Of a DNA stretch of 64,000 bases, positions 9,180 to 17,689 are shown piece by piece. Origin of the DNA: Flavobacterium sp. 90. GTDB taxonomy: Bacteria; Bacteroidota; Bacteroidia; Flavobacteriales; Flavobacteriaceae. The stretch's first letter is position 1. Each line of letters starts with the position of its first letter. A program made the position numbers and the translations under genes. Under the pieces are notes generated by a model. It was not told the origin of the DNA, made no database searches, and saw nothing but the letters and a program-made list of their open reading frames with translations. The DNA lies in contig NZ_SMGE01000001.1 of NCBI RefSeq assembly GCF_004339525.1, positions 4,712,001 to 4,776,000 of the forward strand, given 5' to 3'.

Positions 9180-9908
9180 TTACATATTAGCATGCAATGC
9201 GTTGAAAGATGCTTTTAATTCCGGAACACTTGCATTTACTCTTGTAGCGCTGGTTCCAAAAGTAAGTTCTTCGTTTACTTCTTTTAATTGTTCAAAGATT
9301 GAAACTATAAAATCACTTACGCTTGGATGTGCGTCGTGTAGACCAATTCCGCCAAGATCTGTATTTAATGCCGGAGGAATAATTTCGATTACTTCAATAT
9401 TTTTTGCTTTTAATAAATGACGAAGCGAAATCGTAAACGATCTAAAAAACGCTTTTGTAGCCGAATAAACCGGAACTTTTGCAAAAGGAGAAAAAGCGAG
9501 TCCAGAAGTTACATTCATTACAGTTGTAAGTGATTTTAACCGAATAAAAAGGGAAGTTAAATGTAGCGGAGCTTCTATGTTGGTTGCGATCTCCGTTTTG
9601 GCACTTTCAAAAAAGTCTGAATCTGTAACCGAAACCCATTTTTGAATTCCTGCATTATTAACTAAAACATTCAAATCGCTGTGATTTTCTGCAATCCATT
9701 CGTAAAGAGCTACACGTTCTGCTTCGTTTGACAAGTCACATACTTTTGTAATTACAGTTGGAAATTTTGCTTTAACTTCTTCTAAAGCAGATTCGCGTCT
9801 GCCGCAAATAATTACAGTATTGTTTTCCTGAATAAATCTTTCGGTAAGTCCAAGTCCAATGCCGCTTGCACCACCAGTTATTAAAATTTTGTTGTTTGAT
9901 AAATTCAT
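9180..9908 (-). CDS. Short-chain dehydrogenase, DltE-like
   Basis: A 242-residue SDR with TGGASGIG (residues 11-18), a Cys-Gly-Arg-Arg stretch suggesting NADP(H) preference, NNAG (about 86-89), and the catalytic Ser/Tyr/Lys set (VTSG, YSATKA). The phrase EIIPPALNTDLGG is typical of the DltE-like/oxidoreductase subgroup. The substrate is unknown. It lies between an AraC-type regulator and another SDR, all in the same direction, with about 175 bases to the regulator gene. Confidence 0.92.
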   Translation of the reverse strand: MNLSNNKILITGGASGIGLGLTERFIQENNTVIICGRRESALEEVKAKFPTVITKVCDLSNEAERVALYEWIAENHSDLNVLVNNAGIQKWVSVTDSDFFESAKTEIATNIEAPLHLTSLFIRLKSLTTVMNVTSGLAFSPFAKVPVYSATKAFFRSFTISLRHLLKAKNIEVIEIIPPALNTDLGGIGLHDAHPSVSDFIVSIFEQLKEVNEELTFGTSATRVNASVPELKASFNALHANM

Positions 9909-10035
9909 CTTTTCGATCTTTTAAATTGATTAGACAAAGGTAGGAGCGAAGTAGTCTTGGGGAATTGTAAATATCAAACCGATGTTTGCAAAATTCAAAT
10001 CAGAGAGGAGAATTAAATTCTTAGAGGTTGCGTTA

Positions 10036-10068
10036 AACTTTGTCAAAGTTTTGAACTTTGACAAAGTT
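10036..10068. repeat. Perfect 15-bp inverted repeat (AACTTTGTCAAAGTT type)
   Basis: AACTTTGTCAAAGTT (10036-10050) and AACTTTGACAAAGTT (10054-10068) are exact reverse complements with a 3-base loop. The same motif recurs at 62062-62094 with a one-base loop. It sits 16 bases past the end of the AraC gene and could act as a hairpin in its 3' end, or as a dispersed repeat. Confidence 0.7.
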
Positions 10069-10084
10069 GGAGAAAATCTAAAGT

Positions 10085-11008
10085 CTACAATCTAAAAGCC
10101 AAAGGCGTATAAGAAGTTTGTTTTTTAAAGAAATTAGAAAAGTGCGCTAATTCTTCAAAACCTAATGAAAAAGCAATCTCAGAAATGTTCCAATCGGTTT
10201 GTTTCAAAAGGATTTTGGCTTCATTCGTTAATCTCGTACTGATTAATTCAGTTGTGGTTTTTCCTGTGTTTTCTTTTAGAACTTTATTTAAATGATTAAC
10301 ATGAACAGATAGTCTTTCTGCAAAATCTTTTGCAGTTCTCAGTTCTAATCGTTGATTTGGTGATTCAATTGGGAATTGTCTTTCCAGTAATTCCGCAAAT
10401 AAAGAAGAAACTCTCGCTGCTGAATTATGTTTGGAATACAGCGCAGTTATTGGCTGCAATTTTTGCCCAAAGTGAATTAACTCCGCAACATAATTTCTGA
10501 TTAAATCATATTTATAGATATAATCTGAGTTGATTTCTTTTTGTATTTTGTTGAAAATCAATTCAACTTCGGCAACTTCTTCATTCGTAAGTTGAAAAAT
10601 TGGATATCCGTCTGTAGCAAAAATAGGAAGTTCGTCTAAGTCAATTCCGCTTTTGTTTTTGGATAAAAACTCACTTGTAAAAACGCAAAATTGTCCGGAT
10701 TGATTTGTATCCTGCGGTAAATAGTTATAAGGGATTTTTGGCGTGGCGAATAAAAGTCCTTGTTTTTCGATTTCGATTATTTTATCAGCGTATTCGGCTC
10801 TGTTTTTACCTTTTATCAAACTTATTTTGTAATAAGCTCTTCTGTCATAAGGCATGCCAGGCTTTTCTTTCATTCTTTCGTAGAGCTCTTTTATATCAAA
10901 AACATTAAAATGCCCAATCTCTTTTTTAATGTCGTTTGGTAATAATGAACTTGGTTCGATTGAAGAGCCTTCCGTAATATCTTCGTAAAATGAATCTAGT
11001 GATTTCAT
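10085..11008 (-). CDS. AraC-family transcriptional regulator
   Basis: A 307-residue protein. The N-terminal two thirds resemble an AraC-type sensing domain (YDRRAYYKISLIKGKN, GQFCVFTSEF). The last ~100 residues form two helix-turn-helix units (FAERLSVHVNHLNKVLKENTG and ISEIAFSLGFEELAHFSNFF) ending in the family phrase SYTPLAF. It is a DNA-binding regulator with an unknown, probably small hydrophobic, effector. The two SDR genes downstream in the same direction are likely targets. The region upstream is repeat-rich and I can define no operator. Confidence 0.93.
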   Translation of the reverse strand: MKSLDSFYEDITEGSSIEPSSLLPNDIKKEIGHFNVFDIKELYERMKEKPGMPYDRRAYYKISLIKGKNRAEYADKIIEIEKQGLLFATPKIPYNYLPQDTNQSGQFCVFTSEFLSKNKSGIDLDELPIFATDGYPIFQLTNEEVAEVELIFNKIQKEINSDYIYKYDLIRNYVAELIHFGQKLQPITALYSKHNSAARVSSLFAELLERQFPIESPNQRLELRTAKDFAERLSVHVNHLNKVLKENTGKTTTELISTRLTNEAKILLKQTDWNISEIAFSLGFEELAHFSNFFKKQTSYTPLAFRL

Positions 11009-11183
11009 GAGAGTGGAATTGTAAAATTCAAATATACGAAAAATTGTGAAGAGTTGTTTTTGTTTAATGTTCCAAGTTTCAGGTTGTTAAACTTTGTGGT
11101 GATTTAACCGCAAAGTTCGCAAAGTTATTTCTCGCAAACCTGCGAAGGAAATGCACTTTTACTTTGATATTTTGGATTTTTTT

Positions 11184-11293
11184 TGTCATTTCGACGAAAG
11201 GAGAAATCACACGCGTAACTCGACAAAGATTGGTGATTTTGGTTGCGTCCCGAAGCTTCGGGATAGTGTGGTTGCTTCGTTCCTCGCAATGAC
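11184..11293. repeat. TGTCATTTCGACG palindromic repeat, copy 2, with nested palindrome
   Basis: Lies in the 344-base gene-free interval 11009-11352. It begins TGTCATTTCGACGAAAGGAG and ends GTTCCTCGCAATGAC. A perfect 16-base palindrome TCCCGAAGCTTCGGGA (11248-11263) is embedded inside. Open frames here are produced by the repeat and do not look coding. Next to it (11101-11130) is a fragment ACCGCAAAGTTCGCAAAG related to the repeats at 15764 and 16104. Confidence 0.75.
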
Positions 11294-11352
11294 TCGCTTT
11301 GGTTTTGAATTATTAAAAAACGTTGTGCCTTAGTGTCTTTGTGGCAAAATTA

Positions 11353-11913
11353 TTAAAACAAACTTCCCTGAATAAATTCCGGTTGTGAATTTCCATTAAA
11401 AGAAAAAGAATCAATTACAAAAAACTGCTTTTTTATTGGATCAAATTCTCTTAAAATAATATTGTCACACAAAAAATCAATATCGATTGTTGTAAATAAA
11501 TGATTGGCAATTTTAAGACTTTCAGGTGTTAATCTTCGACCAATTGAAATATGAGGATCATTGCTTTTTATTAAGTTTGAAAGCTGCAATGCATCTTGCG
11601 TTTTCTTCATGATAGGTTTTAGAATCATTTTAGAATCTTCATTTGGAGAAATGAAAAAAGCGCCGTTTTCATAAGAATCATAATGATCTAAATAAACCTG
11701 AAAAGGCGCAAAAGTATCACATATTTTAAAGAGCTTCTGTTTGTATTTATCAATTTGAGATTCGTCAATTTTAAATTCGCAAATCGTAATGTGAGCAATT
11801 GAATTTTTACTGTTAAACCAACCAACTTTATTCGCTAAAAGTTCTTTCATCGTTTTGATCGAATCAATCACATCTTGCGAAGGATGAATAACAACAGAAT
11901 ATTTCTTCTCCAT
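11353..11913 (-). CDS. 2H phosphoesterase (2'-5' RNA ligase-like)
   Basis: A 186-residue protein with the two HxTx/HxSx motifs that define the 2H superfamily: HITI (His near residue 41) and HISI (His near residue 121), 80 residues apart as is usual. Members hydrolyse or ligate 2',5' or cyclic phosphodiester bonds; which reaction is made here cannot be told. There is no signal peptide, so it acts in the cytoplasm. It stands alone, about 50 bases after a small membrane protein gene on the same strand. Confidence 0.85.
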   Translation of the reverse strand: MEKKYSVVIHPSQDVIDSIKTMKELLANKVGWFNSKNSIAHITICEFKIDESQIDKYKQKLFKICDTFAPFQVYLDHYDSYENGAFFISPNEDSKMILKPIMKKTQDALQLSNLIKSNDPHISIGRRLTPESLKIANHLFTTIDIDFLCDNIILREFDPIKKQFFVIDSFSFNGNSQPEFIQGSLF

Positions 11914-11963
11914 TTTAATTTAGGGTTGTTTACTTAGAAAACTATTTTGCTTAAAACATTGTT

Positions 11964-12206
11964 TTATGCCTTCTTTAAAACATATTTTCTTAGTAATAAA
12001 TATATTAAAGCAATGAATAATATAATACCTAAATAAAAAGATATAATAACTGCAAAATATATTATATAAAATACGCAATTCCAAAAATTATTATGATAAA
12101 GATCCAATTTATCGATCAAAAGAAATAGAATCCATGAAACAAAAATGATGAAAAGACATCCTAAAAATAATTTGAAAACGCGAGTTATTCTATTATCGTT
12201 CAGCAT
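11964..12206 (-). CDS. Small membrane protein, two predicted transmembrane helices
   Basis: An 80-residue protein with hydrophobic stretches at about residues 12-32 and 43-72 and a basic C-terminus (LRKYVLKKA). I do not recognise a family. It starts 3 bases after the stop codon of the large CocE-type hydrolase gene, so it is very likely co-transcribed and possibly translationally coupled. A role tied to that hydrolase is only inferred. Confidence 0.6.
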   Translation of the reverse strand: MLNDNRITRVFKLFLGCLFIIFVSWILFLLIDKLDLYHNNFWNCVFYIIYFAVIISFYLGIILFIALIYLLLRKYVLKKA

Positions 12207-12209
12207 TAA

Positions 12210-14477
12210 TTACTGTTTTAAAATTGGGATTGTGATCGAACTATTTGTGTACCATTTTATTTTAAGAGGTTTAGCTGCATCGGCCATTGTTTCGTCGCTT
12301 ACATTCTTGCCGGAACCATAGTTAACTTCCCAATTTGGATTTTTATTTGCACCAAGAGCAATGACAATTTTGCTTCCTTTTTGTAATTGTTTTGAGACTA
12401 TATAATTTTGATTCAGCTCAATTGTTTCTGTTTTATTAGGAGTCAAAAGTTGTCTTTTTGTTCTGTCTTTTGCTAAACTGGCTCTTTGTATGTTATTAGT
12501 TAAAGCAAAATAATGTCCATCTGCAGTTTTTTCATAAAGCTGTAATTCTATATCTAAATCTTTTTTATTGATATTTATTTTTAAAGCTGCTTTTATGGAA
12601 CCGCTTATAATTGTATTTTCTGTTAAAGCATCACTTTCAAAAATTAGTAGTTGTTTTTCAGTTCTTAAAATAGAATCTATGACTCTTGGAAAACCGGAAA
12701 CAGAATCATCCTGATAAATGCTAATTTCTGAACGATCTTTAAAATCAACAGTTTGATTTATTGCAATTGGTTTTTTAGGAGCCGTTTTTTGTAATGAATA
12801 TTTTGAGTTTGCATTATCCAGATAAAAAGTGATTTCCTGATTGTGCATTTTGTCTAATGACGGAACACTTTTCCATTCATTTTTGCCCATAATTTCAAAG
12901 TTGACTTTGTCTTTTAATATCTCGGGACGTTTGCCATCTTTCAAAGTATAATTAAACCATTCAAAAATGATAGAGTTTATCGGAATAGTAGCTACTTCGT
13001 CAAGCGTATATCCGCCTAATTCTTTCTTAGGATATCCTTGTGAACCTCCGTGATCAAAAGGTCCAATAATCAGATAATAGTTATCGCTTTTATTGTATTT
13101 ATGATATTGGTTGTAATAATACATTGCTCCAATCTGATCGTCATCATAATATCCTGTTGTACTTAAAATTGGAATATTAATATTCGCAAATGCTTCTTTT
13201 TGTGGCGTCATATTTTGCCAATAACTGTCATAAGTTGGATGATCGAGCCATCTTTGAAACAGTGGAGACGGATTTCCTTCGATTTTATCTAAGGAACGAA
13301 AACTGGAACCATTTTTATAATATTGAGTAAAAACATCATCCCATTTTTTATTATTTTGAAAATCATTTAAATCCGTTAATTTATTATTTGCGACAAAATG
13401 AATCCATCTTAATGCATAGCTCATAAAGATTCCATTTTGCATTGGAAAATCAATTCCCGCGCCCACAGACACAAGTGGAACAATTGTTTTTAAGGCTGGA
13501 TGTACTTTTTTTACAGCGCTCCATTGGCTAAAGCCTAAATAACTTCCGCCATAAATACCAATTTTACCATTGCACCAAGGCTGTTTACTAATCCAGTCTA
13601 AGATATAATAAGCGTCATCGCCGTCGTGTTCATAAGGTTCTATAGGATCGTTACTCAGTCGTTTTCCTCTTGTATTTGCTACAAAACCAACATATCCCAT
13701 ATTGGCAATTTCTTTACAATCTGCTATTTCTCTTCCTGCATAAATATTATATTGCATTACAACTGGTTGTGGTTCCGTTATGTTTCGGTTTCTAACCATG
13801 GAGCCGGATATTGTGCTTCCGTTTGGTAATGTAATGATGATATTGTTGTCTATAATATACTTTTCGGCTTCAATTTTAGCTATTATTTCTTTGGCAGGAG
13901 CAAGGCTTTTACTGTAAACGACATATCTGGAGTATGTTTTACACAATAGAGCTGCATTTTCTAAAGTGATACTATCATTGGCTTGACATTCATTTCGTTT
14001 AGTTTCGTATTGTTTCTTGATATCACTTAGTTCAAAGCTATAATAGCTTTCTACCCAATTTTTTCCTTCGTCATTATAACTATCATATAAAGTTTTAAAT
14101 TCAGAAGTGTAATATTTATCGAATTCAGCTTTTGTTTTTGGGTTTTTAGAAATTGCATTTGCATAAGTTCGATAATGAAAACCAAAAGGTTTATTGGCAA
14201 TGCTGTCACCCAAAATCTCTTGTGTATACGTTCGCATTGTCTTTTTCATTGTTGTATAATCCTGAGCAATAAAATTAATTCGGGCATAATTATCCAAGTA
14301 CGTTGCCTTATCAGCATTCGCATAAATTGGGATTATTTTTTTTGCTAATAATGTCAGGTTTTTAGAAAAATTAAGACTGTCACTATAATTACTTTTTGGA
14401 AAGTATAATTTTTGCGAATTGCTTATTTGTACCGATAAGCAAAATAGTACTAAGAGGAGACTATTTTTCATAAACAA
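12210..14477 (-). CDS. CocE/NonD family (X-Pro dipeptidyl-peptidase-like) secreted hydrolase
   Basis: A 755-residue protein with a signal peptide (KNSLLLVLFCLSVQISNSQ). After an unusual N-terminal helical region (about 190 residues) comes the alpha/beta-hydrolase domain. It carries the nucleophile motif GGSYLG (Ser near residue 312), the QPWCNGKIGIYGG phrase, a DDQIGA acid region and GPFDHGG with the catalytic His. The C-terminal jelly-roll typical of S15/CocE enzymes follows, including ESDALTENTIISGSI. The family includes acyl-esterases, cephalosporin acylases and peptidases; the substrate is unknown. It is the first gene of a two-gene minus-strand unit. Confidence 0.88.
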   Translation of the reverse strand: MFMKNSLLLVLFCLSVQISNSQKLYFPKSNYSDSLNFSKNLTLLAKKIIPIYANADKATYLDNYARINFIAQDYTTMKKTMRTYTQEILGDSIANKPFGFHYRTYANAISKNPKTKAEFDKYYTSEFKTLYDSYNDEGKNWVESYYSFELSDIKKQYETKRNECQANDSITLENAALLCKTYSRYVVYSKSLAPAKEIIAKIEAEKYIIDNNIIITLPNGSTISGSMVRNRNITEPQPVVMQYNIYAGREIADCKEIANMGYVGFVANTRGKRLSNDPIEPYEHDGDDAYYILDWISKQPWCNGKIGIYGGSYLGFSQWSAVKKVHPALKTIVPLVSVGAGIDFPMQNGIFMSYALRWIHFVANNKLTDLNDFQNNKKWDDVFTQYYKNGSSFRSLDKIEGNPSPLFQRWLDHPTYDSYWQNMTPQKEAFANINIPILSTTGYYDDDQIGAMYYYNQYHKYNKSDNYYLIIGPFDHGGSQGYPKKELGGYTLDEVATIPINSIIFEWFNYTLKDGKRPEILKDKVNFEIMGKNEWKSVPSLDKMHNQEITFYLDNANSKYSLQKTAPKKPIAINQTVDFKDRSEISIYQDDSVSGFPRVIDSILRTEKQLLIFESDALTENTIISGSIKAALKININKKDLDIELQLYEKTADGHYFALTNNIQRASLAKDRTKRQLLTPNKTETIELNQNYIVSKQLQKGSKIVIALGANKNPNWEVNYGSGKNVSDETMADAAKPLKIKWYTNSSITIPILKQ

Positions 14478-14672
14478 GAATCTTTAAGTGGTATTATTTT
14501 GATTTACTTTATCAAAAATACTATAAATTTCTTATTAATCGGTGTGTCTTTTTTTGAATTTATTTGGAAGCCAAAAATACATTCAGAATCAATTTCTGGA
14601 AATATTTTAAGAGGAAATAGATCGCTGATTGTACTGATTTGCTATTGTGAAAAAGTTGATTTGTACAGATTT

Positions 14673-14792
14673 TTATTTATGATTAATGAATTTTAAATCC
14701 GTTTTATATCCGCGTTCAATAATATCACCAATATTCAGGCGGTCTTCGTAAATGTTGTAATTAAAAAGTATTGAAGAGAAAAATTCTAAGAT
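14673..14792 (-). pseudogene. Possible gene remnant: in-frame continuation after the stop of the receiver-like gene
   Basis: Directly after the TAA of the minus-strand 104-residue gene, the same frame stays open for 39 more codons to another TAA at 14673-14675. It encodes a protein-like string containing NYNIYEDRLNIGDIIERGYK. No ATG starts it. Either the upstream gene once ended here and gained a premature stop, or this is the tail of a small gene with an unusual start. The rest of the interval 14478-14792 shows nothing else. Confidence 0.35.
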
Positions 14793-15107
14793 TTAATTTT
14801 TTCCTTTAAGGTATAATCTATGTTCTATTTCAGATTTTAGTAAACCGCTTCCGCCGCCAAAATGTTCAATTACTTCTACATCAGGTTGTTGTTCTAAACA
14901 AAATTGGGTAAACTCTTTTTCGACATGATCTTCGATTCCGGAACTCAAAAGAACAATATCGATTTTGTGGTTTTGAAAATATTCCTGAGCTAGCTTTTCA
15001 TCGCTGAAGCCAACTGCATTCCAATTTTCGTATGCATTTACCAATCTAAGTAAGATTTCTAAAATAGGCTGGTTTTTTCCGAGTATTAAGAATTCAAATA
15101 TTTTCAT
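14793..15107 (-). CDS. Receiver-like protein of unknown function
   Basis: A 104-residue cytoplasmic protein. The order of predicted strands and helices (KIFEFLILGKNQPILEILLRLV, then IDIVLLSSGIE, then PDVEVIEHFGGGSG) resembles a response-regulator receiver. The acidic pair after strand 1 is absent, and the usual phospho-acceptor Asp position after strand 3 is Ser, so it would be a pseudo-receiver if the comparison holds. I do not recognise a named family. The frame continues open after its stop codon (see 14673-14792), raising the possibility of a truncated form. Confidence 0.6.
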   Translation of the reverse strand: MKIFEFLILGKNQPILEILLRLVNAYENWNAVGFSDEKLAQEYFQNHKIDIVLLSSGIEDHVEKEFTQFCLEQQPDVEVIEHFGGGSGLLKSEIEHRLYLKGKN

Positions 15108-15120
15108 TTTATTTTTATTT

Positions 15121-15345
15121 AAGGTTCTGAGTTTCTAAGGGACTAAGTCGCTAAGTCTTTTTAGTTGTAAAAAGAACTTCGTAATTTACTCTACAAATAT
15201 ATTTCAGAAATTATAGTTTCAACTTAATCTAGAATAAGAAATTCCGAAAACGCAGTTCCTAAGTTTCGAGATAGCAATTTAGAAACTTAAAATTTACATT
15301 CGATTAAAACCTTAGTAACTTAGATGCTTCGTGACTTAAAGTCTT
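15121..15345. repeat. GCTAAG-type low-complexity intergenic repeats
   Basis: Strings such as GGTTCTGAGTTTCTAAGGG, GACTAAGTCGCTAAGTC and CTTAGTAACTTAGATGC recur here, at 61867-61905 and, on the opposite strand, at 63951-63990. The interval 15108-15490 holds no coding frame. Confidence 0.55.
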
Positions 15346-15476
15346 TTTAAATAAAATTATGTTAAAAAATATTTATAACATATTTTAAAACAATAAATTA
15401 AGATTTAATAGAAGAAAAAAAGAAAAATTTTTCTTTGAAATGAGGAAAGCCGTAATGAATTCATAAAAGTACCATG

Positions 15477-15484
15477 TAGTTTTG
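15477..15484 (+). promoter_or_regulatory. Candidate -7 promoter element for the structured RNA
   Basis: TAGTTTTG matches the Bacteroidota -7 consensus TAnnTTTG. It lies just before the first hairpin of the RNA candidate. No good -33 TTTG is found 19-21 bases upstream, so the promoter is only a candidate. Confidence 0.4.
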
Positions 15485-15490
15485 TAGAGT

Positions 15491-15709
15491 AGAAATCAAG
15501 AAAATAAGATGCTTTTGCCTTTTTAAACATCTTATTTGATTCTATGGTTAAAACTGTTTTTGGAGAAACAATTTTTTATTACAATGAAAATTGGGCGTAT
15601 TCATTTGATCGTGGGTAGACTTGTATAAATTTGCAAGAGTACAAATCTGTCTAATTTTTATCGGGTTTTTAGATTTGGTTTTTTAACTGATTCTAAAAAC
15701 CCTTTTTTT
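15491..15709 (+). ncRNA. Candidate structured small RNA with its own terminator
   Basis: Three stem-loops follow each other on the plus strand with no protein gene upstream. The first pairs 15491-15511 with 15528-15543 (AATAAGATG/CATCTTATT plus an outer bulged stem). The second spans 15617-15652 (AGAC-TTGTA with TACAA and GTCT). The third is a strong terminator (15663-15709). Flanking genes are both on the minus strand, so the terminator belongs to no annotated gene. A 14-codon ORF (ATG at 15584, MKIGRIHLIVGRLV) lies inside and could be chance or a leader peptide. The family is unknown; a 6S-like RNA or other regulatory RNA is possible. Confidence 0.5.
15663..15709 (+). terminator. Orphan intrinsic terminator
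   Basis: GGGTTTTTAGA (15663-15673) pairs exactly with TCTAAAAACCC (15692-15702), then seven T. It ends the candidate small RNA; the nearest genes run the other way. Confidence 0.75.
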
Positions 15710-15763
15710 ATTTACGTTTTATAGATTTCAGAGAAAAATAGGGTCAATGCGAAAACCTGTGGG

Positions 15764-15990
15764 GTTATAAATTAGTGTTGAATGTAACCGCAAAGGGCGC
15801 AAAGTTTTTTTGTTATAGATTACGCTCATTAAACGCAAAGTTCGCAAAGCTTTATCAATATAGCTTTGCGAACTTTGCGTTTTTATAAAACCTTGCAAAT
15901 AAAAAACCTTTGCTCCCGATAGCTATCGGGATTGCGGTAAAATACGCAAGGCAAGATTAACGGTAAAGCTTTACGAACTTTGTATTTTTA
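15764..15990. repeat. Long direct repeat, copy 1, with a 21-bp-stem hairpin
   Basis: This segment and 16104-16317 are nearly identical over about 210 bases. Inside, 15831-15851 and 15862-15882 form a perfect 21-bp inverted repeat (arms begin AAACGCAAAGTTCGC) with a 10-base loop. Copy 1 carries an 18-base perfect palindrome TCCCGATAGCTATCGGGA (15914-15931) where copy 2 has a short plain sequence; the same palindrome recurs at 16020-16037. No coding frame is seen. Confidence 0.85.
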
Positions 15991-16103
15991 TAAAATCCGA
16001 TATGTATAAAAAACTTTGCTCCCGATAGCTATCGGGATTGCGGTTAAAATAAGTATTCAATACAAAATATTTTAAATTTCTCCACAGGTTTTTGTGTTGA
16101 TCT

Positions 16104-16317
16104 GTTATAAATTAGTGATGAATATGACCGCAAAGGGCGCAAAGTTTTTTTGTTATAGATTACGCTCATTAAACGCAAAGTTCGCAAAGCTTTATCAATA
16201 TAGCTTTGCGAACTTTGCGTTTTTATAAAACCTTGCAATTAAAAGACCTTTGCGTGCTTTGCGGTAAAATACGCAAGGCAAGATTAACGATAAAACTTTG
16301 CGAACTTTGTATTTTTA
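16104..16317. repeat. Long direct repeat, copy 2
   Basis: Second copy of the repeat at 15764, with the same 21-bp-stem hairpin, ending 4 bases before the stop codon of the minus-strand esterase gene. It may act as the 3' end structure of that transcript. The interval 15108-16321 (1.2 kb) holds only repeats and the RNA candidate. Confidence 0.85.
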
Positions 16318-16321
16318 GATT

Positions 16322-17281
16322 TTATTGTTTTATTAATCCTTGTGCTTTTAGCCATTCTTCGCAGTCTCGAGTCCAATGTTTACTGGTATCTTCAACGCCT
16401 AAGCCAAAACCATGTCCCCCTTTTTCATAAATATGCATTTCAGCTGAAACTCCATTTTTTTTAAGTGCTAAATAGTAGTTGATGCTGTTTTCTGGTAGAA
16501 CAACAGTATCATCTGTCGCGTGAATCAAAAAAGTTGGCGGAGTTTGTGCAGTTACTCTCTTTTCATTAGAATAAAAATCAATTAATTCGGGAGAAGGATG
16601 TTCGCCCAATAAACTAATTTGCGAACCTTTGTGCGTAATATCATTTTGCATTGAAATTACAGGGTAAATCAGAAGGGAGAAATCTGGTCTTGCACTTACT
16701 TTTGATGTTGTTTCATATACTTTATCATCATAATGAGTTGCTATAGTTGATGCCAAATGTCCTCCGGCAGAAAACCCAAGAACACCAATTTTTTTCGGAT
16801 CAATATTCCATTTCGCAGCATTTTCTCTCACATAGCGTACTGCTTGCTGTGCGTCTTGTAAAGGACCAATTTTTTTATCCGTCATAATTAAATCACTAGG
16901 CAAACGGTATTTTAAAACAAATGCGGTAATTCCTAAACTATTAAACCATTCAGCTACTTTAAATCCTTCTTTATTAATAGCCAAATGCTGATATCCTCCG
17001 CCTGGAAGAATAATTACAGAAGCTCCATTGGATTTTGTTTCCTGAGGACGAAAAACCATAATAGTAGGAATAGTAACCATACTGACGCTTTGTATTCCTT
17101 CCGTGTAGGATACATCTACTTTTTCTCTATAATCAAAAGTTTTGATTTCTCCTGGAATTTTATCCCAAAGTGGTATTTGTGGTCCTGATTGAGCTTGTAC
17201 TTGTAAAGAATTCATAAGTGCTAAAAACAGTATTGGAATTAGTAATGTTTTCTTGAATAATTGGTTTTTTATTTTTTTCAA
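16322..17281 (-). CDS. Secreted alpha/beta-hydrolase, carbohydrate acetyl esterase-like
   Basis: A 319-residue exported protein (signal peptide residues 1-31, cleavage near VQAQS). It shows the oxyanion motif LPGGGYQHL, nucleophile GFSAGGH (Ser171), acid HATDDTVV (Asp257/258) and catalytic His GGHGFG (His290). This is the Bacteroidota esterase group of the BD-FAE/AXE type that deacetylates or deferuloylates plant polysaccharides. It is divergent from the hexuronate transporter operon, so it may belong to the pectin locus and remove acetyl groups from pectin; this is an inference from position and family. The upstream region is shared with the LacI-controlled promoter, 290 bases away. Confidence 0.85.
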   Translation of the reverse strand: MKKIKNQLFKKTLLIPILFLALMNSLQVQAQSGPQIPLWDKIPGEIKTFDYREKVDVSYTEGIQSVSMVTIPTIMVFRPQETKSNGASVIILPGGGYQHLAINKEGFKVAEWFNSLGITAFVLKYRLPSDLIMTDKKIGPLQDAQQAVRYVRENAAKWNIDPKKIGVLGFSAGGHLASTIATHYDDKVYETTSKVSARPDFSLLIYPVISMQNDITHKGSQISLLGEHPSPELIDFYSNEKRVTAQTPPTFLIHATDDTVVLPENSINYYLALKKNGVSAEMHIYEKGGHGFGLGVEDTSKHWTRDCEEWLKAQGLIKQ

Positions 17282-17689
17282 TTTTAAAAGTATTTAGGGT
17301 TGTCATAATCGGGATGTAATTTACTTTATAAAAGTTGATTTATGAGGTAAAATCGTTAAAAATAAAAGGAATTTTCTATTGGAAAAGAGCAGCACTAAAA
17401 AGAGCTGTTTTGGGTTGCTTTTTTGTTGCTAAATCAAGTGTTTTTTCAAATTAAGCATTTAACAAATATATTGTTTAATATGTAATTATGTATTATTTTT
17501 TTTATACGATATGTTTATTTATCGGCTTAAATTAATTTTTTAGATAAATTATTTGGAATATAAAGATTAAAAACTATATTTGTGCAATCGATTACATTTT
17601 TTGATTTTTGAATGATTTGAATCTTTCGAATTTTTAAATAGTAATGAAATTGAAAAACCAAAAAGTAAAATTTATAATAAATCATTATC
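17282..17689. other. Divergent intergenic region with the transporter promoter
   Basis: 408 bases without a coding frame, strongly AT-rich. The only clear elements are the promoter and operator at 17552-17596 and an A/T-rich leader of about 90 bases before the transporter start. Confidence 0.6.
17552..17596 (+). promoter_or_regulatory. Promoter with LacI-type operator before the hexuronate transporter
   Basis: TTTG (17552-17555), a 19-base spacer and TATATTTG (17575-17582) match the Bacteroidota -33/-7 promoter. TGCAATCGATTACA (17583-17596), a near-perfect palindrome, begins at the base after the -7 box and so covers the start of transcription. This is what a repressor roadblock looks like. 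The same arrangement occurs at 19211 and 28944. Confidence 0.85.

Noticed and set aside
11151..11333. A 60-codon open frame
   Set aside because: It is the translation of the palindromic repeat (copy 2) and recurs in other copies with frame changes.
14499..14696. A 65-codon plus-strand frame in the gap before the CocE-type gene
   Set aside because: No signal, domain or composition of a gene, and it overlaps the more protein-like minus-strand remnant.
15764..16317. Insertion sequence or transposon ends
   Set aside because: The repeated segments hold no transposase frame and are direct, not inverted, copies; they are non-coding repeats.
16044..16430. Short open frames on both strands near 16.0-16.4 kb
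   Set aside because: They read through direct repeat copy 2 and into the end of the esterase gene; no protein-like content.
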